A DNA stretch of 6,309 bases from Candidatus Avipropionibacterium avicola (GTDB taxonomy: Bacteria > Actinomycetota > Actinomycetes > Propionibacteriales > Propionibacteriaceae). A program made the translations under genes and the position numbers. Position 1 is the stretch's first letter. Each line of letters starts with the position of its first letter. Below are positions 1 to 6,136 of this stretch, one piece after another. The notes below the pieces were generated by a model. The model saw only the letters and a list, made by a program, of their open reading frames with translations, ran no database searches and was not told the DNA's origin. The stretch covers positions 1 to 6,309 of the forward strand of contig DVLP01000284.1 in assembly GCA_018715445.1 (NCBI GenBank), given 5' to 3'.

Positions 1-231
1 GAGCCGGTGTTCGGCCAGAGCCACCCCGATCTGGTGGCGCTGGTCGCCGTCGAGCATCGCCCCCAGCATCGGGGGCGGCGCAATCATCGCGCAGGCGGAT
101 CGAGCCGTGCGCTGCTGGGCGCGGAGCAGGATCGGGTCATGTCGCGCCGACCGCCTCGGCGTGCGCATCACGGCCCAGCTGATCACAGCGCTCACGGCGA
201 TGAGGACGATCAGGGGGATCACCAGGTCCAC
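1..231 (-). CDS. Partial gene: small protein with one N-terminal membrane helix, function unknown
   Basis: Reading the minus strand from a GTG at 231 down to base 1 gives 77 codons without a stop; the 3' end lies outside the window. Residues 3-22 (starting LVIPLIVLIAV) form one strong hydrophobic helix. They are followed by a basic patch (RTPRRSAR) and a soluble, Arg/Gln/Ala-rich stretch, which suggests a membrane-anchored protein with a cytoplasmic tail by the positive-inside rule. The start is supported by GGAGG four bases upstream, at 240-236. An in-frame GTG at 222 is the alternative but leaves a 13-base gap. The gene is divergent from the plus-strand gene at 292. A plus-strand frame that is also open across this stretch gives a low-complexity Arg/His-rich translation and looks like a shadow. 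I do not recognise the family. Confidence 0.6.
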   Translation of the reverse strand, partial: MDLVIPLIVLIAVSAVISWAVMRTPRRSARHDPILLRAQQRTARSACAMIAPPPMLGAMLDGDQRHQIGVALAEHRL

Positions 232-235
232 GCCG

Positions 236-240
236 CCTCC
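236..240 (-). promoter_or_regulatory. Shine-Dalgarno site of the minus-strand membrane gene
   Basis: On the minus strand GGAGG lies four bases before GTG 231. It is the only good Shine-Dalgarno match near the start of the hydrophobic reading frame, and it decides the start codon. Confidence 0.5.
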
Positions 241-279
241 GTCCGATCGGTCTGTCCTGCGAGGATATCCGGCGTCGGC

Positions 280-285
280 TACTCT
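280..285 (+). promoter_or_regulatory. Candidate -10 hexamer for a leaderless transcript
   Basis: TACTCT fits the TAnnnT pattern of sigma-70-type -10 elements. It ends six bases before GTG 292, so transcription would begin at or next to the start codon. No Shine-Dalgarno lies at normal distance from that GTG, which agrees with a leaderless mRNA, common in actinobacteria. No convincing -35 element is seen, and a six-base match can arise by chance. Confidence 0.35.
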
Positions 286-291
286 CGGCCG

Positions 292-1134
292 GTGCCCGAA
301 CGCAGCGATCCCGATGGACAGAACGGCGACCCACATCGCCCGGAGCTGTTGCGTGACCTCGAGGTCCCCGGCGCCTGGTCGATCATGGTCAACGGGACCG
401 AGCAGTCCTGGATCGATCCCGACGACCCGACGCGGCTCGAGTTCGACTACGTGCAACGCATCGCCGATGCCGTCGACGTCCACGCCCCACCCGGTCAACG
501 CCTGCGGGTGATCCATGTCGGCGGTGCCGGGATGACCCTGGCCCGCTACGTCGCCCACACCCGCCCCTCGTCGGCGCAGATCGTGCTGGAGCCCGATGCC
601 GAGCTCACCCAACGGGTCCGCGAGGCGATCCCGCTGCCACGCAACAGCGGGATCAAGGTCCGTCCCGTCGACGGCCGCTCCGGGATCGCGGCGATGCGTG
701 ACGACTACGCCGACGTCGTCATCGTCGATGCCTTCATCGGCTCCCAGGTGCCGCCCGACCTGGTCACGGTCGAGTTCTTCGCTGACCTGCGCCGGGTGCT
801 CACCGGGAGCGGCACCGTGATGATGAACGTCACCGACAAGGCGCCCTTTCCCTTCGTACGCAGGGTTGCCGCCGGTCTGGGCGAGACCTTCGCACAGACC
901 TGCCTGTCTGCTGAGCCGGCCACCCTGAAGGGCCGCCGGGCCGGCAACGTCATCCTGCTCGCCAGTGCGGCCACCCTGCCGATGGACGACCTGCAGGGCC
1001 GTGCCTCGCGCGGAGTCTTCCCCTACCGCCTGATCCACGGCAGCGCCTGGGACCGGTTCGTCGCCGGGGCCGCCCCGATCCGTGACAGTGACGGCTACGA
1101 CACCCCGGTGCGGGCCAGCGCCACCTTCTCCTGA
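292..1134 (+). CDS. Spermidine synthase-like SAM-binding protein
   Basis: This is a 280-residue Rossmann-fold protein of the spermidine synthase/class I methyltransferase superfamily. Visible motifs are the nucleotide-binding loop VIHVGGAGMTLARY (about 73-86), the acidic end of strand 2 (E100 in VLEPD), VDGRSG (126-131) and DVVIVDAF (141-148). The segment DDPTRLEFDYVQRI (44-57) matches the N-terminal region that covers the active site in SpeE-like proteins. True spermidine synthases carry D-x-x-D-P after strand 4. Here the second Asp is absent (D146-A-F-I149), so aminopropyl transfer to putrescine is doubtful and the substrate is unknown. There are no membrane helices, unlike the fused actinobacterial members. 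The start GTG 292 is chosen because upstream sequence codes on the opposite strand and a -10-like hexamer precedes it. ATG 385 is an alternative but would cut off conserved N-terminal strands. The protein is probably cytosolic. Confidence 0.8.
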   Translation: MPERSDPDGQNGDPHRPELLRDLEVPGAWSIMVNGTEQSWIDPDDPTRLEFDYVQRIADAVDVHAPPGQRLRVIHVGGAGMTLARYVAHTRPSSAQIVLEPDAELTQRVREAIPLPRNSGIKVRPVDGRSGIAAMRDDYADVVIVDAFIGSQVPPDLVTVEFFADLRRVLTGSGTVMMNVTDKAPFPFVRRVAAGLGETFAQTCLSAEPATLKGRRAGNVILLASAATLPMDDLQGRASRGVFPYRLIHGSAWDRFVAGAAPIRDSDGYDTPVRASATFS

Positions 1135-1174
1135 CCCGGGCCGCCGACGCGCCCGCCACGCAGCACCCGACTCC

Positions 1175-1206
1175 CGGCTCGATCGTGCGACACCCTTGTC
1201 GAGCCG
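1175..1206. repeat. Inverted repeat between the spermidine synthase-like gene and phoD
   Basis: CGGCTCGA (1175-1182) and TCGAGCCG (1199-1206) are perfect complements around a 16-base spacer. A second, mutually exclusive hairpin, CGACA-CCCT-TGTCG (1188-1201), lies inside it. There is no T-tract after it. It could be a weak terminator for the upstream gene, an operator, or a leader structure of the phosphatase mRNA; it ends 26 bases before the phosphatase start. Confidence 0.4.
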
Positions 1207-1219
1207 CACGCATTCGGGC

Positions 1220-1227
1220 AAGGTGAT
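1220..1227 (+). promoter_or_regulatory. Shine-Dalgarno site of the PhoD gene
   Basis: AAGGTGAT lies five bases before ATG 1233, with its AGGTG core seven bases away. It matches the 3' part of the usual GGAGGTGAT pairing region. It supports translation from 1233 rather than from the internal ATG 1356, which has no such site. Confidence 0.55.
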
Positions 1228-1232
1228 GGTGC

Positions 1233-2900
1233 ATGAGACGTGTCCCCCCACCTCTACCCCTGCCTGAACCACCGCTGAAACAGGACGATCACGATCCGAC
1301 ACCGTTGCGCCTGATCGCTCCGGACGAAGGCGCCAATCGGGCGCGGGCCCGGCGCATGAGTCGGCGCACCTTCGTGGTCGCGAGCTCACTCACCGGTGCC
1401 GCGGCGGCCAGCCTGACCGGTCTTCAGGTGGCCGCAGCGGCCGACCCCGATCCGTTCACCCTGGGCGTGGCCTCCGGCGATCCCAGCGACGACGGTGTGG
1501 TGCTGTGGACCCGACTCGCGGTCGACCCCCTGGCCGAGGACGGCCACGGAGGGATGCCGACCAGGAAGATCACCGTCGAGTGGCAGGTCGCCTCCGACGA
1601 GAAGTTCGAGTCGGTCGTGCGCAGCGGCCGGGCCGTTGCCGATCCGGCGTGGGGTCACTCGGTGCACGTGGAGGTCGACGGCTTGGAAGCGGACCGGTGG
1701 TACCACTACCGGTTTCGCGTGGGGTCCCACCTCTCGCCGGTCGCGCGGACGAGGACCCTGCCGGCCGCAGACGCGACCACCGACCTGCACGCCGTCGCCG
1801 TTTCCTGCTCACACTACGAAGGCGGATGGTTCACGGCTTATCACCATGCCGCAGAGGAACGCCCCGATGTCGTCCTGGAACTGGGCGACTACATCTACGA
1901 GGGTGCCGGCAACGAGGACGGCACGCGGACCCATCCGGGATCGACGTGCATGTCCTTGGCTGACTATCGGCGCCGCTACGCCCTCTACCACGCCGAGGCC
2001 GAGACCCAGGAGCTGCACCACGCCGCACCGTGGATCGTGACGTGGGACGACCATGAGATCCAGGACAACTGGGCCGGGATCCACCCGAAGGAAGGGGTGC
2101 CGACCGACGAGTTCGAACGCCGCCGGGCCAATGCGATGCGTGCCTACTACGAGAACATGCCGCTACGGAAGCAGAGCAGGCCGTCAGGGGTGAAGTTCCA
2201 ACTGTTCCGCCGCTTCTCCTGGGGCCGTACGGCTGACCTGCACGTCCTCGACACCCGGCAGTACCGTGACCTGCAGGCCTGCCACGACGGCGGATCGACC
2301 TGGTGGTTCACCGACTGCCCCGAGCGGGACGACCCGGACCGGACGATGCTGGGGACCCGGCAGACCGACTGGCTGGTCGAGGGGCTGGCGAAGTCCGAGG
2401 CACAGTGGCAGATCCTTCCGCAGGGGGTGTTCTTCTCCCACCGTGACGGCGCGCCCGGGCCGGAGGAGGAGTCCCTGTCGGTCGACGGGTGGGACGGCTA
2501 CCGGGCGAACCGGAACCTGATCCGCGACACCTGGGCCGAGCACGGTCACCTGAACACCACCGTGCTCACCGGAGACGTCCACAAGGCCTTCGCCAACGAG
2601 ATCCTCGCCGACTTCGACGATCCCGGCTCACCGACCGTCGGCATCGAACTGGTCACGACCTCGGTCACCTCGGCCGGGGACGGTGTGGCCAATGACCCGA
2701 GCCTGCAGCCAGTGCTGGAGGAGAACGAGCACATCAAGTGGATCGACAACTTGCGCGGTTACCTGTCGGCGACCTGGACCCGGGACGGGTTGACCGCGCG
2801 CTTCATGACCGTCCCCAAGGTCACCACACCGGGTGCACCGGTCAACACCGAGAAGGTCTTTCACGTCCCGGCAGGCGAGCCAGGGCTCCACGAGGGCTGA
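1233..2900 (+). CDS. phoD: PhoD-family alkaline phosphatase, Tat-exported
   Basis: This 555-residue secreted metallophosphatase hydrolyses phosphate mono- and diesters outside the membrane. A twin-arginine signal (SRRTFVV at 43-49, hydrophobic region 48-69, likely cut after A70) follows an unusual 41-residue Pro/Arg-rich extension. The PhoD N-terminal domain spans about 75-176 (FTLGVASGDPSDDGVVLWTR). The catalytic domain follows, with VSCSHYEGG (C192), LGDYIYE (D219, Y222), WDDHE (271-275), LDTRQYRD (339-346), LPQGVFFSH (395-403) and TGDVH (D448, H450). By family knowledge from Bacillus PhoD, the Cys, Asp, Tyr and late Asp bind iron and neighbouring residues bind calcium; all appear intact. 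The 1233 start has a good Shine-Dalgarno. ATG 1356 would give a minimal Tat peptide and cannot be excluded. It is likely cotranscribed with the gene at 2932. No clear PhoP box was found upstream. Confidence 0.93.
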   Translation: MRRVPPPLPLPEPPLKQDDHDPTPLRLIAPDEGANRARARRMSRRTFVVASSLTGAAAASLTGLQVAAAADPDPFTLGVASGDPSDDGVVLWTRLAVDPLAEDGHGGMPTRKITVEWQVASDEKFESVVRSGRAVADPAWGHSVHVEVDGLEADRWYHYRFRVGSHLSPVARTRTLPAADATTDLHAVAVSCSHYEGGWFTAYHHAAEERPDVVLELGDYIYEGAGNEDGTRTHPGSTCMSLADYRRRYALYHAEAETQELHHAAPWIVTWDDHEIQDNWAGIHPKEGVPTDEFERRRANAMRAYYENMPLRKQSRPSGVKFQLFRRFSWGRTADLHVLDTRQYRDLQACHDGGSTWWFTDCPERDDPDRTMLGTRQTDWLVEGLAKSEAQWQILPQGVFFSHRDGAPGPEEESLSVDGWDGYRANRNLIRDTWAEHGHLNTTVLTGDVHKAFANEILADFDDPGSPTVGIELVTTSVTSAGDGVANDPSLQPVLEENEHIKWIDNLRGYLSATWTRDGLTARFMTVPKVTTPGAPVNTEKVFHVPAGEPGLHEG

Positions 2901-2918
2901 TCACCAGCCGAAACGATC

Positions 2919-2924
2919 AGGAGG
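2919..2924 (+). promoter_or_regulatory. Strong Shine-Dalgarno site that decides the start at 2932
   Basis: AGGAGG lies seven bases before ATG 2932. It settles the start of the downstream gene. The longer in-frame ATG at 2833 lies inside the phosphatase coding region and has no comparable site. Confidence 0.75.
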
Positions 2925-2931
2925 ATTGTCG

Positions 2932-3759
2932 ATGTCCACCACAGTCACCGGCGTCAAGGCCGAGGCCGACGTGCGCCAGGTCCAGCTGACCTGGGACCTG
3001 CTGCCCCTGTCCACCATGGTCGACCACTATCGGATCCACGCAGCGCAGACCAGGAGCAGCTTCACACCGAGCGACGACAACTTGATCGGGACGACGATCG
3101 GCGACATCTGGTTGCACTCCGGGCTCGCTGTCGACGGCGATTCCTGGAGCTATCACGTCGTCACCGTCGATGCCGCCGGTCGTCACGGCGAACCGTCGAA
3201 GGTCGTGACCGCCGAGGTGCCCCGCTCGGTGACGGTCACCGGGGAAGCGATCCTCACCGTCGGCAGCTTCGACGGCAAGACCCTGGAGTTCCACCATGCG
3301 CCCGACCAGTATGCCGAGATCGCCGCGCAGCACCCGGACGGGGTGATTGACGTCGACCAGGCCGATGACGACACCGCAGCACAGTGGCCCTACCTGCTGC
3401 CAGGTCCCGGGGACGCCTGGGCAGGCAGGATGGCGTACGCGTTGACCTGGACCTTCGAGCTGGAGGAGGTGCCGACCGCGCCGGTGATGGCGATCTGGTT
3501 GGTCGACACCACCCGGCTCGGTGGCGTCCTCGAGATCGAGGTCAACGGTGAGTCCGTCGAACCACGCGAACTGGTCAAGGGCGGTACGGCTGGCTCGAGG
3601 AAGGGCGACATCGCCGACCCCGACGCCGGGTTGCTCCCCTCGTACCACGAGTTCACGCTGGCGGACGGCCTGCTCGACCGGGGCGAGAACTCGGTCGTGT
3701 TCACCCTCGCCGAGGGTGGCTGGCTCGCCTGGGACGCCGTGGGGGTGTTCGAGGCCTGA
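2932..3759 (+). CDS. Fibronectin III-like plus PL4 domain III-like beta-sandwich protein, function unknown
   Basis: A 275-residue protein. Residues about 5-97 look like a fibronectin type III domain: QVQLTWDLLP, VDHYRIHAA, SWSYHVVTVDAAGRHGEPS and a closing strand VVTAEV. Residues about 100-275 resemble the galactose-binding-like domain III of polysaccharide lyase family 4, with WPYLLPGPGDAWAG (152-165), ALTWTFELEEVPTAP (170-184), LEIEVNG (200-206), LLDRGENSVVFTLA (247-260) and AWDAVGVFEA (266-275). No lyase catalytic domain is present. No signal peptide or membrane helix is visible from this start or from the longer in-frame one, although both folds are typical of extracellular carbohydrate-active proteins. 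It begins 31 bases after the phosphatase stop, so one mRNA is likely. It may bind a glycan, or assist PhoD, perhaps by export in complex with it; that is inference. Domain calls come from pattern reading only. Confidence 0.8.
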   Translation: MSTTVTGVKAEADVRQVQLTWDLLPLSTMVDHYRIHAAQTRSSFTPSDDNLIGTTIGDIWLHSGLAVDGDSWSYHVVTVDAAGRHGEPSKVVTAEVPRSVTVTGEAILTVGSFDGKTLEFHHAPDQYAEIAAQHPDGVIDVDQADDDTAAQWPYLLPGPGDAWAGRMAYALTWTFELEEVPTAPVMAIWLVDTTRLGGVLEIEVNGESVEPRELVKGGTAGSRKGDIADPDAGLLPSYHEFTLADGLLDRGENSVVFTLAEGGWLAWDAVGVFEA

Positions 3760-3775
3760 CGCCCTACGGGACGTC
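3758..3775 (+). terminator. Weak hairpin at the end of the PhoD operon
   Basis: GACGCCC-TAC-GGG-A-CGTC overlaps the stop codon. It can form a seven-pair stem with one bulged A and a three-base loop. No T-tract follows, so it may not terminate efficiently, and some read-through into the two-component operon is possible. Confidence 0.25.
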
Positions 3776-3806
3776 GCGGCGGGGGATCGCCGGATCTGAC
3801 GGATTT

Positions 3807-3850
3807 CACAGCTGATCCACAGCTGTGTCACAGCGCGGACACAGCTGCCC
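3807..3850 (+). promoter_or_regulatory. Operator: four direct repeats at exact 11-base intervals
   Basis: CACAGCTG occurs at 3807-3814, 3818-3825 and 3840-3847, and a variant, CACAGCGC, at 3829-3836. All four begin exactly 11 bases apart. Tandem half-sites with about one helical turn between them are the known target layout of OmpR/PhoB-family regulators, which bind head-to-tail. The array lies just upstream of a response regulator of that family and covers the place of the missing -35 element, as in PhoB-activated promoters. The third unit reads GTCACAGCG with its two upstream bases, resembling the mycobacterial MtrA box as I remember it. The likely binder is the regulator encoded at 3867, acting as its own activator. 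Confidence 0.7.
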
Positions 3851-3852
3851 GG

Positions 3853-3871
3853 GTCATGATGGTGTCATGAC
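3853..3871. repeat. GTCATGA pair spaced 11 bases over the -10 and start codon
   Basis: GTCATGA occurs at 3853-3859 and 3864-3870, again 11 bases apart. Because TCATGA is palindromic, the segment is also a 7-base inverted repeat with a five-base spacer (3853-3859 with 3865-3871). It overlaps the putative -10 and the ATG, so a bound protein would repress. Its phase differs from the CACAGCTG array, so it may be a separate site or chance. Confidence 0.35.
3855..3860 (+). promoter_or_regulatory. Candidate -10 hexamer of the two-component operon, leaderless
   Basis: CATGAT matches TATAAT at four of six positions, including the second A and the last T. It ends six bases before ATG 3867, the same geometry as the hexamer before GTG 292. 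There is no good Shine-Dalgarno and no recognisable -35; the repeat array occupies that place. Confidence 0.4.
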
Positions 3872-4621
3872 CCGAACCCGCCAGACCGAGCCGCCGTTGG
3901 TCCATGCTGACGGCAGCCCGGTGCGTGTGCTGGCGGTCGACGACGAACCGTCGATCACCGAACTGGTGGCGATGGCCCTGCGGTACGAGGGGTGGGAGGT
4001 CCGGACCGCCGGGACCGGGGCCGACGCCGTCCGCCAGGCGCGTGACTTCGATCCCGACGTGATCGTGCTGGACATGATGCTGCCCGACCTCGACGGCCTG
4101 GAGGTGATGCGCCGCGTCCGCAGCGTCAGCCCCGACACCCCGGTGATCTTCCTGACCGCCCGTGATGCGGTCGCCGATCGCGTGGCCGGACTGACCGCCG
4201 GCGGCGACGACTACGTCACCAAGCCGTTCAGCCTCGAGGAGCTCGTCGCCCGCGTCCGCAGCCTGTTGCGTCGCACCACCGCAGCTCTGCCCGCCGAGCC
4301 CGCGTCCCGGCTGGTCGTCGGCGACCTGGTGATGGACGAGGACAGCCACGAGGTGTGGCGCGGCGACGATCCGGTCAAGCTGACCGCGACCGAGTTCGAG
4401 CTGCTGCGTTACCTGATGCGCAACCCGCGCCGGGTGCTGAGCAAGGCACAGATCCTCGACCGGGTCTGGCAGTACGACTTCGGCGGCCAGGCCAATGTGG
4501 TCGAGCTCTACATCTCCTATCTCCGCAAGAAGATCGACGCCGGTCGACCGGCCATGATCCACACCCTGCGGGGCGCCGGCTATGTCCTGCGGCCCGCAGC
4601 GGAGGCAAGGACGGTCCGTGA
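3867..4621 (+). CDS. OmpR/PhoB-family response regulator, C-terminal frame anomaly
   Basis: A cytosolic DNA-binding regulator, phosphorylated by the kinase encoded next to it. The receiver domain (about 19-134) has the acid pocket D25/D26, phosphoacceptor D69 in VLDMMLPDLDG, T97 and K119 in VTKPF. The winged-helix domain (about 149-242) is complete: LTATEFELLRYLMRN, LSKAQILDRVW, VVELYISYLRKKID, IHTLRGAGYVLRP. ATG 3867 is chosen because a -10-like hexamer lies six bases upstream; in-frame ATG 3825 lies inside the operator repeats. The frame does not stop after the winged helix. It stays open to 5012 (381 residues), with an Arg/Pro/Gly-rich shadow-like tail over the kinase gene. The end given here is TGA 4619-4621, which lies in another frame; one extra base between about 4590 and 4618 would restore a 251-residue protein ending there. 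Mutation or sequence error is likelier than a real tail. Confidence 0.85.
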
Positions 4622-6111
4622 GCGGTGGCCGAAGCCTCCCCGTCGCCGTCCCCGGTCCACTGGCCCGGGGCACCTTGGGGCGTCAGCTGCTGGTCCGGGT
4701 GGTCGTGGTGGTCACCCTGCTCGCGGTCGCCCTGAGCACGGTCGCCACCCTGGTCACCCGACACCTGCTGGTCGACCGGATCGACGAACAACTGACCGCG
4801 GCGACCGCCCGTCAGCAACACGGCCACCCGGGCGGTCCGGGTGGGATTCCCGGCGGGATCGCTCTGCCCGGACAACCGATCGGCACGGTGGTGATCGTGC
4901 AGGTGCCGGACGGGTCGACGACTGGTGCGGTCCTGGAGGAGGACGGCTCCACCGGCCCCGGGACACGGCCCATCGGCGACGACGCGATGGAGCGCGCGCT
5001 CGCGGCAGCTGATCCGGATCGCCACGTGACCGCCGATCTGGGCAGCCTCGGTTCGTACCGCTTGGCGACCCGTGACGACGGCGACGGCCGGGTCGTGGTC
5101 GCCCTCCCACTCGACGAGGTCAATGCCACCCTCCGGCTCATGGTCGGGGTGCAGGCATTGGTGACCGTGGTCGCGATCGGTGCTGCCCTGGTCGTGACCC
5201 GCACCCTGGTCACCCGCTCGCTGCGGCCACTGCACCGGCTCGCTCGGATCTCGCGCGACGTCGCCGAGACTCCCTTGCACACCGGGGTCGTCGAGCTCGG
5301 ACGCGTGGGATCGCCCGAGGCCGCACCCGGCGTCGGCTCCGAGGTCGCCGAGCTGAGCCAGACCATGAACGCCATGCTCGACCACGTCGAGTCAGCGCTG
5401 GCAGCACGGGAGGCCAGTGAGTCCCAGGTCCGTACCTTCGTCGCCGACGCCTCCCACGAGCTGCGCAATCCGTTGGCGGCGATCCGTGGCTATGCCGAGC
5501 TCACCCGGCGCGACCGTGACGAGCTGCCCGAGGGCACCGCGCTCGCGCTGACCCGGATCGATGCCGAGGCCGCCCGGATGTCATCCCTGGTCGAGGACAT
5601 GTTGCTGCTGGCGCGACTGGATGCCGGTACGGCCGAGGGGCGGGCGCCCGAGCTCCAACTCGTCGAGGTCGACCTGTGCGAGGTCGCGGTGAACGCGATC
5701 CGTGACGCCCGGGCCTCCGGGCCCGACCACCAGTGGCGGCTCCACCTGCCCACCGAGAGCGTGTGGACCCTGGCCGACCCGGACCGCCTGCACCAGGTGG
5801 TGGTCAACCTGCTCGCGAATGCGAGGGTCCACACCCCACCGGGGACCACCGTCGAGGTACGGGTCGACCCCGGCCTCGACGAGGTCCGGATCAGCGTCAC
5901 CGACGACGGGCCCGGCATCGACCCTGACGTGGTCGACCATGTCTTCGAGCGCTTCACCCGCGCCGACGCCGGCCGCAGCCGGCAGCGGGGCAGCACAGGC
6001 CTCGGCCTGGCGATCGTCGCCGCGGTGGTCGAGGCCCACCACGGCCGGGTCGGTGTCACCAGCGAGCCGGGCTCGACCCGCTTCACGATCGTCCTGCCCG
6101 CCGCTCCCTAG
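4618..6111 (+). CDS. Sensor histidine kinase, partner of the upstream regulator
   Basis: A 497-residue membrane kinase that senses an extracellular signal and phosphorylates the adjacent regulator. Order: short cytoplasmic N-terminus; membrane helix 1 (about 24-47); extracellular sensor (about 48-173) with a Gly/Pro-rich stretch and LPGQPIGT; helix 2 (about 174-194); HAMP (about 195-262) with an apparent insertion near 219-240; HisKA with H280 in FVADASHELRNPLAAIRGYAEL; ATPase domain with N box VVNLLANA (395-402), G1 DDGPGID (429-435), F box FERFTRAD (443-450) and G2 GSTGLGLAIV (458-467). All catalytic motifs are intact; HELRN fits the H-E-x-x-T/N phosphatase motif. GTG 4618 overlaps TGA 4619-4621 as GTGA, the layout of translationally coupled pairs, with AAGG seven bases and GGAGG twelve bases upstream. 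In-frame ATG 4582 lies inside the regulator's winged helix. The sensor and H box recall TrcS-like actinobacterial kinases; the signal is unknown. Confidence 0.93.
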   Translation: MSGGRSLPVAVPGPLARGTLGRQLLVRVVVVVTLLAVALSTVATLVTRHLLVDRIDEQLTAATARQQHGHPGGPGGIPGGIALPGQPIGTVVIVQVPDGSTTGAVLEEDGSTGPGTRPIGDDAMERALAAADPDRHVTADLGSLGSYRLATRDDGDGRVVVALPLDEVNATLRLMVGVQALVTVVAIGAALVVTRTLVTRSLRPLHRLARISRDVAETPLHTGVVELGRVGSPEAAPGVGSEVAELSQTMNAMLDHVESALAAREASESQVRTFVADASHELRNPLAAIRGYAELTRRDRDELPEGTALALTRIDAEAARMSSLVEDMLLLARLDAGTAEGRAPELQLVEVDLCEVAVNAIRDARASGPDHQWRLHLPTESVWTLADPDRLHQVVVNLLANARVHTPPGTTVEVRVDPGLDEVRISVTDDGPGIDPDVVDHVFERFTRADAGRSRQRGSTGLGLAIVAAVVEAHHGRVGVTSEPGSTRFTIVLPAAP

Positions 6112-6136
6112 TTCCCCAGCTCCCAGACGCACGAAA

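Noticed and set aside
7..291. Plus-strand extension of the spermidine synthase-like frame back to an ATG at base 7
   Set aside because: The translation is Arg/His-rich without motifs, the same bases encode a membrane helix on the minus strand with a good Shine-Dalgarno, and a -10-like hexamer precedes GTG 292.
2833..2931. Earlier in-frame start for the beta-sandwich protein at ATG 2833
   Set aside because: It lies within the phosphatase coding region, adds no signal peptide, and AGGAGG clearly favours ATG 2932.
2917..3831. 304-codon minus-strand open frame opposite the beta-sandwich gene
   Set aside because: The plus-strand gene has a strong Shine-Dalgarno and recognisable domain patterns; the antisense product is His/Gly/Val-rich with no motif.
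3807..3850. Phased repeats as a CRISPR array or replication origin iterons
   Set aside because: Units are 8 bases with 3-base gaps, far too short for CRISPR, and the neighbours are a regulator operon rather than a replication gene.
4581..4618. Programmed -1 ribosomal frameshift producing the normal regulator end
   Set aside because: No X-XXY-YYZ slippery heptamer is present in the regulator frame here and no clear downstream pseudoknot was seen.
3828..4673. 281-codon minus-strand open frame opposite the response regulator
   Set aside because: The plus strand carries every receiver and winged-helix motif; the antisense frame has no recognisable fold or ribosome-binding site.
4375..5385. 336-codon minus-strand open frame across the regulator and kinase genes
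   Set aside because: It lies opposite coding sequence with intact motifs; long antisense frames are normal at this GC content and the translation shows no domain.
1233..6111. PhoD and the two-component operon as one PhoPR-type phosphate-starvation system
   Set aside because: Adjacency is the only link. The regulator's repeat motif is not seen ahead of phoD and the kinase sensor does not identify its signal.
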